Source: JANLSO01 sp031362405 (GTDB lineage Bacteria; Actinomycetota; Thermoleophilia; Miltoncostaeales; Miltoncostaeaceae). Taken from it: 23,877 nt of DNA. Numbering within the stretch: the first letter of the stretch is position 1; the number at the start of each line of letters is the position of its first letter. The translations under genes and the position numbers were made by a program. Shown one piece after another: positions 1-6,960 of the stretch. The DNA is taken from positions 1 to 23,877 of the forward strand of contig JANLSO010000198.1 of the NCBI GenBank assembly GCA_031362405.1, given 5' to 3'. The notes under the pieces were generated by a model. It saw nothing but the letters and a program-made list of their open reading frames with translations. It did no database searches and was not told the DNA's origin.

Positions 1-2
1 TG

Positions 3-380
3 ATTCCCGAGTTCGTCGGTCGTCTTCCCGTGATCTCCGCGGTGCATCAGCTCTCGCGGGCCGACCTCGTGAAGATCCTGACCGAGCCGAAGAACGCTCT
101 GACCCGTCAGTTCAAGAAGTTCTTCCAGTTCGATCGGGTCGAGCTCAGCTTCTCTGAGGACTCGCTCGCGGCGATCGCCGACAAGGCGCTCGAGCGTGAG
201 ACCGGCGCCCGTGGTCTTCGTTCGATCGTCGAGGGCGCGCTGATGGACGTCATGTTCGAGATGCCGTCGCGCGACGATGTCGACAAGTGCGTGGTCACCC
301 GCGAGACGATCGAGAAGGGCCTGCCGCCGACGCTGGTCACGAGTGCCCCCGATAAGCGGGCGGCCGAGGCCGGCGGGTGA
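3..380 (+). CDS. clpX: ATP-dependent Clp protease ATP-binding subunit ClpX (3' end only)
   Basis: This is the C-terminal part of ClpX, the AAA+ unfoldase that feeds substrates to ClpP in the cytoplasm. The reading frame is open from the first complete codon, and IPEFVGRLPVI, the conserved ClpX segment, is encoded before the first internal GTG, so the gene enters from outside the window. The small AAA subdomain follows, with the sensor-2 stretch TGARGLRSI and the usual C-terminal region (EGALMDVMFEMPS, then a short charged tail). The N-terminal zinc finger, Walker A and Walker B motifs lie upstream and cannot be judged. The stop codon overlaps the valS start as GTGA (377-380), which implies translational coupling. 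Family assignment is very secure; the completeness of the whole gene is not visible. Confidence 0.95.
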   Translation: MPEFVGRLPVISAVHQLSRADLVKILTEPKNALTRQFKKFFQFDRVELSFSEDSLAAIADKALERETGARGLRSIVEGALMDVMFEMPSRDDVDKCVVTRETIEKGLPPTLVTSAPDKRAAEAGG

Positions 381-2914
381 CGGGAGCACCCGGGCGGTTC
401 TCGCCCGATGAGGTCGAGCCCCGCTGGATCGAGGCCTGGGAGAGGTCGGGCGCGCTGCGCGCCGACCCGAACTCGGGTCGTGAGACGTACACGATCGCAA
501 TCCCGCCCCCGAACGTCACGGGATCGCTGCACCTCGGCCACGCTCTGAACAACACGATCCAAGACGTCCTCATCCGGTACCACCGAATGGCGGGTAAAGA
601 GGTGATGTGGATCTGCGGCACCGACCACGCCGGGATCGCCACCCAAGCGCAGGTCGAAAAGAAGCTTGCCGCCGAAGGCCAAGACCGCCGCGAGATGGGC
701 CGCGACGCGTTTCTGGATGAGGTCTGGGCGTGGAAAGACCTGCACGGCAGCAACATCTTGGGCCAGCTGCGCCGAATGGGCTTCACGCTCGACTACAGCC
801 GTGAGCGCTTCACCATGGACGCGCCGTACGCGGCAGCGGTCGTGCGGGTCTTCGTCGATCTGTACGAGAAAGGTCACATCTACCGCGACAACTACATGGT
901 CAACTGGGACCCGGGCCTCGGTTCGGCGATCTCCGACCTCGAGGACGAGGAGCGCGAGGTCACCGACACCATGGTGAGCATCGCCTATCCGCTGACCGAC
1001 GGCTCCGGCGAGTTGGTCGTCGCGACCGTCCGGCCGGAGACGATGCTCGGAGACACCGCCGTCGCGGTGAACCCGAACGACGAGCGTTACGCCGCGCTGG
1101 TCGGAAAGACGTGCACGCTGCCCCTGGTGGGGCGCGAGATCCCGATCATCGCCGACGAGTACGTCGAGCTCGATTTCGGAACCGGGGCGCTGAAGGTCAC
1201 GCCGGCGCACGACCCGAACGATTTCGAGATCGGGCGGCGTCACGATCTGCCGGTCATCGGGGTGATCGGCGAGGACGGCCTGATGACGGCCGAGGCGGGG
1301 GAGGCCTACGTCGGGCTGACGCCCGATCAATGCAAAAAGCGCGTTCTGGCCGATCTTCGTGAGCTCAGCCTCGTGCGCGACGAGAAGGACTACCTGCACA
1401 CGGTGCCCTTCTCCCAGCGCAGCGGTGTGCGCGTCGAGCCGTTGATCTCCCTGCAGTGGTTCTGCGACATGACGGCGCTTGCCGCCCCGGCCATCGCCGC
1501 GGTTGAGAACGGTGACGTGAAGTTCACTCCCCCACATTGGGGTGGCGTCTACCTGCGGTGGATGAACGAGATCCGCCCGTGGTGCGTGTCGCGCCAGCTG
1601 TGGTGGGGGCACCAGTTGCCCGTTTGGTACCGGGGCGAAGAGATCTACGTCGGCAGCGAGGCACCAGCGGGCGACGGGTGGGAGCGCGACCCGGACGTCC
1701 TCGACACCTGGTTTTCCTCTGCCCTCTGGCCGTTTGCCACCCTCGGCTGGCCCGAAAAAACGGCCGAACTCAAAGCGTTCTATCCCACCCAGACCCTGTC
1801 GACGGCGCGCGACATCATCTTCCTGTGGGTGGCCCGGATGGTGATGATGGGCATTGAGTACATGGGCGAGGTGCCGTTCTCAGACGTCTATATCCACTCC
1901 GTGATCCAGGCCCCCGACGGCCGTCGGATGAGCAAGAGCCTCGGCACCGGTATCGACCCGCTCGAGCTGATCGCCGAGCACGGCGCCGACGGCCTGCGGT
2001 TCGGGATGCTCCTGATGTCGAGCCAGCAGGACGTCCGCTTCTCACCCGAGAAGGTCAAGCAGGGGCGGCAGCTCGTCACCAAACTTTGGAACGCGACGCG
2101 CCTCGTCGCCGGCCGCGGGGGGAAGGTCGGCGCAGCGACCGCCCCGACACCGGCGACCCTTGGCGACCGCTGGATGGCCTCACGTGTCACCGAGGCGGTG
2201 GCCGAGTGCGATGCTCTTCTGGCCCGGTTCGAGTTCTCGAAGCTGGCCGACGCCCTTTATCATCTGGTCTTCGACGACTTCTGCGACTGGTACTTGGAGC
2301 TGTTGAAGGCGGACGAGGCGACTCCCGAGGTCGCGGGCGACCTGCTCGAGCAGATCCTTGCTCTGGCGCACCCGGTCATGCCGTTCATCACGGAGGAATG
2401 CTGGTCGGTGCTCGGCGGCGAGGGTCTGCTGCTCACGCATCCTCCCGCGCGTGCCGGGGCGATCGACGCGGACGCCGCGGCGCAGGTTGTCGCCGTGCAG
2501 GAGGCCGTCGTCGCCATGCGCGCGTTTCGCACCGACCTGGGGATCCCGCCGCGCGAGCGTTTGGCGGTCAGGGTTGTCACCGAGAACGACGTGAAGCTAC
2601 CGACCGCGGCCCTTGGCAGCCTCGCCGGGGTGGACCTTGTCGAGGCCGGTGGCTCCGACGGCGAGCTACGCGTCATCCCCATCTCGTTCGGTCGCCTCGA
2701 GGTCTTTCGGGCGGCGGAAGAGATCGACGTTGAGGCGGAGAGAGCCCGCATCACTCGTGAGATCGGTCGCGTCGAAGACGAGCTCAAGCGCTCCGAGGGC
2801 ATGCTCGCCAACGAGAAGTTCGTCGGCCGGGCCCCTGCCGAGCTGGTTGCCGCCGAGCGCGAGAAGATCGCCCGTTTCGCCGCTGAGTTGGCAGCTCTGA
2901 AGGAGCAGCTGTAG
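377..2914 (+). CDS. valS: Valyl-tRNA synthetase
   Basis: Class I aminoacyl-tRNA synthetase that charges tRNA-Val and edits mischarged threonine. The 845-residue product is of normal length. The HIGH-type motif HLGH is at residues 52-55 within PPPNVTGSLHLGHAL, the KMSKS-type motif is RMSKS at 517-521, and the CP1 editing domain holds the GTGALKVTPAHDPNDFEIG block between them. The anticodon-binding helical domain follows, and the last ~65 residues form the charged coiled-coil arm typical of ValRS. The GTG start at 377 overlaps the clpX stop by 4 bases and gives the expected N-terminus. The 3' end carries AAGGAG (2900-2905), which probably serves folC. Nothing is unusual in the catalytic motifs. 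Confidence 0.98.
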   Translation: MTGAPGRFSPDEVEPRWIEAWERSGALRADPNSGRETYTIAIPPPNVTGSLHLGHALNNTIQDVLIRYHRMAGKEVMWICGTDHAGIATQAQVEKKLAAEGQDRREMGRDAFLDEVWAWKDLHGSNILGQLRRMGFTLDYSRERFTMDAPYAAAVVRVFVDLYEKGHIYRDNYMVNWDPGLGSAISDLEDEEREVTDTMVSIAYPLTDGSGELVVATVRPETMLGDTAVAVNPNDERYAALVGKTCTLPLVGREIPIIADEYVELDFGTGALKVTPAHDPNDFEIGRRHDLPVIGVIGEDGLMTAEAGEAYVGLTPDQCKKRVLADLRELSLVRDEKDYLHTVPFSQRSGVRVEPLISLQWFCDMTALAAPAIAAVENGDVKFTPPHWGGVYLRWMNEIRPWCVSRQLWWGHQLPVWYRGEEIYVGSEAPAGDGWERDPDVLDTWFSSALWPFATLGWPEKTAELKAFYPTQTLSTARDIIFLWVARMVMMGIEYMGEVPFSDVYIHSVIQAPDGRRMSKSLGTGIDPLELIAEHGADGLRFGMLLMSSQQDVRFSPEKVKQGRQLVTKLWNATRLVAGRGGKVGAATAPTPATLGDRWMASRVTEAVAECDALLARFEFSKLADALYHLVFDDFCDWYLELLKADEATPEVAGDLLEQILALAHPVMPFITEECWSVLGGEGLLLTHPPARAGAIDADAAAQVVAVQEAVVAMRAFRTDLGIPPRERLAVRVVTENDVKLPTAALGSLAGVDLVEAGGSDGELRVIPISFGRLEVFRAAEEIDVEAERARITREIGRVEDELKRSEGMLANEKFVGRAPAELVAAEREKIARFAAELAALKEQL
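2900..2913 (+). promoter_or_regulatory. Shine-Dalgarno that decides the folC start
   Basis: AAGGAG at 2900-2905 lies inside the valS 3' end, 5 bases before position 2911. The folC frame is open from 2887, but 2911 reads GTA rather than ATG/GTG/TTG. The placement mirrors the 4-base start/stop overlaps seen at most other gene junctions here. It is either the real folC ribosome binding site with a non-standard start, or evidence of a base error or mutation at 2911-2913. Confidence 0.45.
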
Positions 2915-2985
2915 CGGCATCCCCGTCTGAGCGACCGGTCGACGCGGATGCGGTCGATTGGATCGAGGCGCTCGACATCCTCGGT

Positions 2986-4233
2986 ATGCGCTTCGGCCTG
3001 GAGCGGATGAATCGTCTGCTCGCGGCGCTCGGCAACCCGGAGCGCGCGCAGCCCGCGATCGCGATCGTCGGGACCAACGGCAAGTCGTCGACCACGCGCT
3101 TCTGCGCGGCGATCCTGGCCAGTGAAGGCCTTCGCGTCGGCGCGTACCTGTCGCCCCACATCACGGGCTGGAGCGAACGCATCCTCGTCGACGGTGAGCC
3201 GGTTACCGCGCACCCCTTCGCGGGGGCGATCGCCCGGGTACGAGCCGCCGCCGACGGGCTCGACCGTGGGCCGGATGACCGCGTTACGCAGTTCGAGGCC
3301 CTGACGGCCGCCGCATTCGTCGCGTTCGCCGAGGCCGGAGTTGACGCTGCCGTCGTGGAGGCCGGGCTTGGGGGGCGCTTCGATGCGACCAATGTCCTCA
3401 AGGGCGCCACGGTGCGCGTGCTGACCAACGTCGCTCTCGAGCACACGGAACTCCTCGGTGACACCGTCGCGCAGATCGCTGCGGAGAAGCTCGCCATCGC
3501 GCCGGATGGTTTCGACGGATGGGTCTTTGGTCGCCTCGACGGAGATTCGGCGGCGGGAGTCGCCGCCGAATGCGCACGTCGCGGGATGTCGGCGTGGTGG
3601 CTCGATCGCGACGTGACGGTCATCCGCACCGGCGCCGGCGTGGAGGTACGGTGCCCCGGTGGGCGGTACAACGACCTGCGACTCGGCGTCGGCGGCTCGT
3701 TCCAAGACGAGAATCTGGCCGTCGCGGTTGCCGCCTGCCAGCGTTTTCTCGACCGCCCGCTCGACGACGTCTCCCTGCGCATGGCGGTGAGCGCGGTGCG
3801 CATCCCTGGTCGGCTCGAGGAGTTCCCTGGCCAACCGACGGTCGTCATCGACGGCGCCCACAATCCCGCCGGTATCGAGGCTCTCGTCGGCGCGCTGACG
3901 GCAACGCCGTCGTGGGCACGCCCGGTCGCCGTGGTTTCTCTTCTCACCGACAAGGACGCACAGGCGATGATCGGGCCGCTCGCATCGGTCGTGACCGCGA
4001 TCGTCGCCACCCGATCGCATCATCAGCGGGCGGTTTCGCCCGATTCGCTGGTCGCACTGGCAGGTCGCGCAGGAATACCGGCCGAAGCCGTGGAAGATCC
4101 CCGCGACGCGCTCGATGTGGCACGGCGCCGAGCGGGAGAGCTCGGAACGGTTGTCGTGTGCGGTTCTCTCTACCTGCTCGCCGACATACGACCCCTTTTG
4201 GTCGCCTCGGTAGGGGGCTCGACGGGTCGCTGA
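2986..4233 (+). CDS. folC: Folylpolyglutamate synthase / dihydrofolate synthase (start uncertain, probably upstream)
   Basis: Mur-ligase-family enzyme that adds glutamate to dihydropteroate and folates. The P-loop is GTNGKSSTT (from residue 29 counting from ATG 2986), followed by SPHITGWSERI, the ATNVLKGATVRVLTNVALEHTELLGDT region (described here only as the Mur-ligase central-domain block) and DGAHNPAGIEA in the C-terminal domain. ATG 2986 is the only standard start codon in the open frame, but the residues encoded just before it (DAVDWIEALDILG) match the first helix normally present in FolC, and no Shine-Dalgarno precedes the ATG. AAGGAG at 2900-2905 instead points to about 2911, where the in-frame codon is GTA overlapping the valS stop (GTAG). 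The family call is firm; the 5' end is unresolved. Confidence 0.93.
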   Translation: MRFGLERMNRLLAALGNPERAQPAIAIVGTNGKSSTTRFCAAILASEGLRVGAYLSPHITGWSERILVDGEPVTAHPFAGAIARVRAAADGLDRGPDDRVTQFEALTAAAFVAFAEAGVDAAVVEAGLGGRFDATNVLKGATVRVLTNVALEHTELLGDTVAQIAAEKLAIAPDGFDGWVFGRLDGDSAAGVAAECARRGMSAWWLDRDVTVIRTGAGVEVRCPGGRYNDLRLGVGGSFQDENLAVAVAACQRFLDRPLDDVSLRMAVSAVRIPGRLEEFPGQPTVVIDGAHNPAGIEALVGALTATPSWARPVAVVSLLTDKDAQAMIGPLASVVTAIVATRSHHQRAVSPDSLVALAGRAGIPAEAVEDPRDALDVARRRAGELGTVVVCGSLYLLADIRPLLVASVGGSTGR

Positions 4234-4239
4234 TAGTCT
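4231..4239 (+). promoter_or_regulatory. Possible extended -10 promoter before the PLDc_N-like gene
   Basis: TGATAGTCT matches the extended -10 form TGnTAnnnT and overlaps the folC stop codon. A start site about 7 bases downstream would leave a leader of roughly 20 bases before GTG 4265. No convincing -35 element is visible, which is acceptable for extended -10 promoters. Motif match only. Confidence 0.3.
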
Positions 4240-4264
4240 GGCGGTCGCATTTTCTCGAAAGACG

Positions 4265-4912
4265 GTGAACGTGGCTGCAACGAGTTCCAGCGATCCCTTC
4301 GAGTCGATCTCGAATTTCTTCTCGTCGTCGATATGGGGCGTCGCGCAGTTCCTGATCCAGGTTTTCGTCGTCCTCCTCTGGATCTCGCTGATCTGGTGGA
4401 CCTATCAGGACGCCCGTCGGCGGACGCACTCTCACGGATTCGTCTGGGGCGCGGTAACCCTCTCGGCATTCATTCCTTTTCTTGGAACGGTCATCTACCT
4501 CGTGCTGCGGCCGCCAGAATACCTCGACGACGCCCGCGAGCGAGAGCTCGAGCTGATTGCCTTGGAGCGCCGGATCGGCGCGACGGGCGATGAGGAGAGC
4601 CAGCGCCTGATGGGCCGGATCATGGAGCGCGAGGGCGTACCGGGTGGCAAGCCCGGGATCCAGAACGCACTGCGTGAGGCCGGTGCCGCCACGCGTGAGG
4701 ACGTCCGCGACCTCGACCTGCGGCTCACCGAGCTCGAGTTCCGCCTGCGCATGGACCGCTCGCCCGAGGGGTCGGCCCGTAAGGCCGCCGACCCGGGCAC
4801 ACGTCCGTCCGCCCGTTCGGTCGAGGTCGGCGAGGGCGGCGACACCGGCCGCGGGATGATCCGCCGTATTCGTCGCAGCGTAAACCCTGACCCAGAGGCC
4901 AGAATTGACTGA
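4265..4912 (+). CDS. Two-helix membrane protein with PLDc_N-like domain
   Basis: A 215-residue protein of unknown specific function. Two hydrophobic helices at about residues 25-46 and 60-82 are joined by a short basic loop (YQDARRRTHSHG), and the second ends in GTVIYLVLRPPEYL. This arrangement resembles the phospholipase D-nuclease N-terminal (PLDc_N) membrane domain, but no HKD catalytic domain follows, so a phospholipase role should not be assumed. The remaining ~130 residues are charged, with a likely coiled-coil stretch (EDVRDLDLRLTELEFRLRM) and a disordered basic tail, probably cytoplasmic. GTG 4265 is chosen as start; GTG 4271 is a close alternative and neither has a strong ribosome binding site. 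The gene overlaps ndk by 8 bases, so the two are probably cotranscribed. Confidence 0.75.
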   Translation: MNVAATSSSDPFESISNFFSSSIWGVAQFLIQVFVVLLWISLIWWTYQDARRRTHSHGFVWGAVTLSAFIPFLGTVIYLVLRPPEYLDDARERELELIALERRIGATGDEESQRLMGRIMEREGVPGGKPGIQNALREAGAATREDVRDLDLRLTELEFRLRMDRSPEGSARKAADPGTRPSARSVEVGEGGDTGRGMIRRIRRSVNPDPEARID

Positions 4913-5318
4913 AGTTTCGTTCGTGATGGTGAAGCCGGATGGCGTGGCCGGTCGGCTGACGGGCGAGATCATCTCCCGCATCGAGCGTCGCGGTCTGGTG
5001 CTCGTCGGCGTCGAGAAGAAGGTGATGTCGCGCGCGGCCGCCGAAGAGCACTACGGCGAGCACCGCGAACGCCCCTTCTTCGGTGAACTCGTTGACTTCA
5101 TCACCTCCGGCCCGGTCGTGATGATGGCCGTCGAGGGCCCCGAGGGCACCATCGCCGCCCTGCGCACGATGATGGGCACGACGAATCCGCTCGAGTCTGA
5201 TCCCGGAACGATTCGCGGCGACTTCGCCCTTGAGATCGGCCAGAACATCATCCACGGCTCCGACGGAGTCGAGTCGGCCGCCCGCGAGCTGGCACTTCAC
5301 TTCCCGAACCTCGGGTAG
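4905..5318 (+). CDS. ndk: Nucleoside diphosphate kinase
   Basis: Transfers the gamma-phosphate from ATP to nucleoside diphosphates through a phosphohistidine. The 137-residue product has the whole family pattern: VSFVMVKPDGVAG at the N-terminus, the R-x-FF region (HRERPFFGELVDFITSGPVV), the TNPLESDPGTIRGDFA block and the active-site histidine in NIIHGSD (H117). TTG 4905 lies inside the 3' end of the preceding gene (8-base overlap) and gives the normal N-terminus. The product is cytoplasmic. Length and catalytic residues are standard. Confidence 0.97.
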   Translation: MTEVSFVMVKPDGVAGRLTGEIISRIERRGLVLVGVEKKVMSRAAAEEHYGEHRERPFFGELVDFITSGPVVMMAVEGPEGTIAALRTMMGTTNPLESDPGTIRGDFALEIGQNIIHGSDGVESAARELALHFPNLG

Positions 5319-5358
5319 TTCGCACAACCCCGGTGCCCGGGACGCAAGAACAAAGCCA

Positions 5359-5958
5359 ATGTTGATCCTCGCGTCCCGCTCGCCTCAGCGGCGAGCGTTG
5401 ATCGCGACTCTTGGGCTTTCGTTCCGGGTCGTGGCCTCGGGATTCGAGGAGAACGGTCCGGGCGACACGCCTCGCGAGCGGGTGCTCGCTAATGCCGAAG
5501 GTAAGGCGTGGGATGTCGTGGCTCGCACCGGCGTTCCGGCGGGCGGCGCGGTAATCGCTGCGGACACGGAGGTCGTGCTCGACGGGCGTACGCTCGGTAA
5601 GCCGGCCGATCGAGACGCCGCCGCCGTGATGCTGCGGCGTTTGGCCGAACGCGAGCACATCGTGATGACGGCCATCGTGGTGGTCGGCGCCGACGGCCAA
5701 CGGTCGCGGGTCGAAGAGGCGACGGTTGAGGTTCGCGCGCTCAGCGACGCCGCTCTCGGTTGGTACCTCGACACCGGCGAGTGGCGCGAGCGCGCCGGCG
5801 GCTATGCGATTCAGGGTGCCGGCGCCGTCATCGTTTCCGGGATCACCGGAGACCCGGCGACGGTTATCGGCCTGCCCGTCGGGGCCGTGGCCGAACTGCT
5901 TGGGGAGCTCGGCCTCGGCCCGTTTGCCGAACCGACGAGGCCCGTGCCACTCGAATGA
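5359..5958 (+). CDS. maf: Maf-family nucleotide pyrophosphatase
   Basis: Maf/YhdE-YceF family enzymes hydrolyse non-canonical or selected nucleoside triphosphates to monophosphates and can affect septation. From ATG 5359 the product is 199 residues and begins LILASRSPQRRALI, the family's SxSPxR phosphate-binding motif. The catalytic aspartate lies in AADTEVV (D69), and the conserved block ERAGGYAIQGAGA and the GDPATVIGLPV motif near the end are present. Position 5230 opens the same frame earlier, but that extension reads through the ndk 3' end and has no family similarity. The exact substrate cannot be told from sequence. The last codons form the left arm of a 21-bp inverted repeat (5941-5961). 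Confidence 0.92.
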   Translation: MLILASRSPQRRALIATLGLSFRVVASGFEENGPGDTPRERVLANAEGKAWDVVARTGVPAGGAVIAADTEVVLDGRTLGKPADRDAAAVMLRRLAEREHIVMTAIVVVGADGQRSRVEEATVEVRALSDAALGWYLDTGEWRERAGGYAIQGAGAVIVSGITGDPATVIGLPVGAVAELLGELGLGPFAEPTRPVPLE

Positions 5959-6098
5959 CATTAGTTGCTGCCGCAAGTTTCTAAATGGCGATGCGAAGCA
6001 CCGTGAGATGGCGCCTTCGGGCCGCCGCGCAGCCGACCCTCGAAGCACATGCGCTGAATGAACGCACTTTGGATGTCATGTCACTCGAGTGGCACGGG
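5941..6098. repeat. 21-bp inverted repeat bracketing a convergent gene junction
   Basis: The left arm 5941-5961 (starts CCCGTGCCACTCGAATGACA) is the reverse complement of 6078-6098 (ends GTCACTCGAGTGGCACGGG) with a single mismatch. The 116 bases between the arms code for nothing recognisable. The left arm covers the last codons and stop of maf; the right arm ends 7 bases before the stop of the minus-strand PPOX gene. Transcripts from either direction would contain both arms and could fold into a long stem. A terminal-inverted-repeat element is the other reading, but no transposase or clear target duplication was seen. Confidence 0.7.
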
Positions 6099-6105
6099 TG
6101 TTCGG

Positions 6106-6516
6106 CTACATGAAGTCGGACATGAACAGCGACTTCACCGACGTCGGGCGAATCTTGAGGAGCACACGGACCTCGTCGGGCGCGCGGAAGGGGTACGTCT
6201 CCTTGCCCATGTACTTCATGGCCATGGCATCGATGTGTGCGTCGGCGCCGTCGTGGGTGATCTCCTCGACCGTTCCGCTCACCGAGACCGAGTCGTATGG
6301 GTTGTCGGGATCGGCAGCCGATACCGATACACGTGGGTCGTTGCGAACATTGTTGACCTTGGCGCGTCCCTCGGCGGTGTTGATGAGGATCGTGTCACCG
6401 TCGACGTCGACCCACACAACGCTCCCGTGAGGAGAGCCCCCGGCATCAAGCGTCGACAGATGCACGAATGCCACTTTCTGAAACACCCCGCGCTCGCGTT
6501 CACTCAACTCAGCCAT
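6106..6516 (-). CDS. PPOX-class F420-dependent oxidoreductase (split-barrel flavin/F420-binding protein)
   Basis: A 136-residue single-domain protein of the pyridoxamine-5'-phosphate oxidase-like split beta-barrel fold, most similar in style to actinobacterial enzymes annotated as PPOX-class probable F420-dependent. Typical features are VAFVHLSTLDAGGSPHGSVVW (first barrel strands), NTAEGRAKVNNVRNDPRVSVS, DPDNPYDSVSVSGTVEEI and the terminal YPFRAPDEVRVLLKIRP. Members reduce diverse substrates with F420H2; the substrate here is unknown. ATG 6516 is preceded by a very strong ribosome binding site (GGGGAGG on the minus strand, plus-strand 6522-6528) with a 5-base spacer. It lies 75 bases downstream of a small charged ORF on the same strand and may be cotranscribed with it. 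F420 dependence is inferred from subfamily resemblance. Confidence 0.88.
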   Translation of the reverse strand: MAELSERERGVFQKVAFVHLSTLDAGGSPHGSVVWVDVDGDTILINTAEGRAKVNNVRNDPRVSVSAADPDNPYDSVSVSGTVEEITHDGADAHIDAMAMKYMGKETYPFRAPDEVRVLLKIRPTSVKSLFMSDFM

Positions 6517-6591
6517 GTCGACCTCCCCTGTTGCGGCCGCACCCGTCGCGCCCGTCGGGTGATTCCTACACCGTCGGGCGGCTTCGCGCCC

Positions 6592-6810
6592 TCAGTACAG
6601 CGGCGGGTAGCGATCCAGGAGATCTTTATGACGCTCGCGGCGTTCCACTTCGGCGATCGCCGCCGGGTCGACGGCGGAGTCCCGCAGGCGCCGCAGGGTC
6701 GCCATGATCTTCTCACGGCGCTCTTCGCGCTCTCGTTCTGCCTTCGCGTTGCGGCGTTGGGCACGCCGGTAGGCGCTGTTGTCGTCGGCGAACAGGGGAG
6801 ACGAGGGCAT
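6592..6810 (-). CDS. Small highly charged hypothetical protein
   Basis: A 72-residue product that I do not recognise. It is almost entirely a predicted charged helix (RRAQRRNAKAEREREERREK, then LRRLRDSAVDPAAIAEVERR) ending in a short DRYPPLY tail. It has no membrane segment, cysteine pair or signal peptide. The only support is an ATG start at 6810, a sensible composition, and position ahead of the PPOX gene. No Shine-Dalgarno is visible, but TACTCT 6 bases before the ATG could be a -10 element for a leaderless or near-leaderless transcript. A small GC hairpin (6576-6591) directly follows its stop codon. It could be a spurious frame. Confidence 0.5.
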   Translation of the reverse strand: MPSSPLFADDNSAYRRAQRRNAKAEREREERREKIMATLRRLRDSAVDPAAIAEVERRERHKDLLDRYPPLY

Positions 6811-6895
6811 CCGGCCAGAGTAGCGAACGGCCCCGCCCGGTGGCGAGTCTGCCGCGAGGGCGTTAGCGTAGGGCGGTGCCGTCGAGGAAGGCGGC

Positions 6896-6901
6896 TATAG
6901 T
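6896..6901 (+). promoter_or_regulatory. -10 element of the mreB operon promoter
   Basis: TATAGT at 6896-6901 is the best -10 match in the region upstream of mreB and would give a start near 6908 and a leader of about 53 bases. It is flanked by GCGG (6891-6894) and CCGC (6902-6905), a small dyad that could act as an operator. No good -35 was found at 16-18 bases. The rest of 6811-6960 holds the divergent upstream side of the small minus-strand gene. Confidence 0.4.
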
Positions 6902-6948
6902 CCGCTGCGTGCAGGGATGATTGTGTCTGGCACGCACGGCCACTTCTC

Positions 6949-6957
6949 GGGAGGAAA
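6949..6957 (+). promoter_or_regulatory. Shine-Dalgarno that decides the mreB start
   Basis: GGGAGGAAA is an excellent ribosome binding site whose natural target is position 6961, where the in-frame codon is ATC. ATG 7003 lies more than 40 bases away and has no site of its own. Confidence 0.7.
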
Positions 6958-6960
6958 CCG

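Noticed and set aside
107..1612. Long minus-strand open frame opposite valS (501 codons); similar long ones at 2260-4023 and 7405-9021
   Set aside because: They lie antisense to well-recognised genes, show low-complexity Arg/Asp/Gly-rich composition and match no family; high GC produces such shadows.
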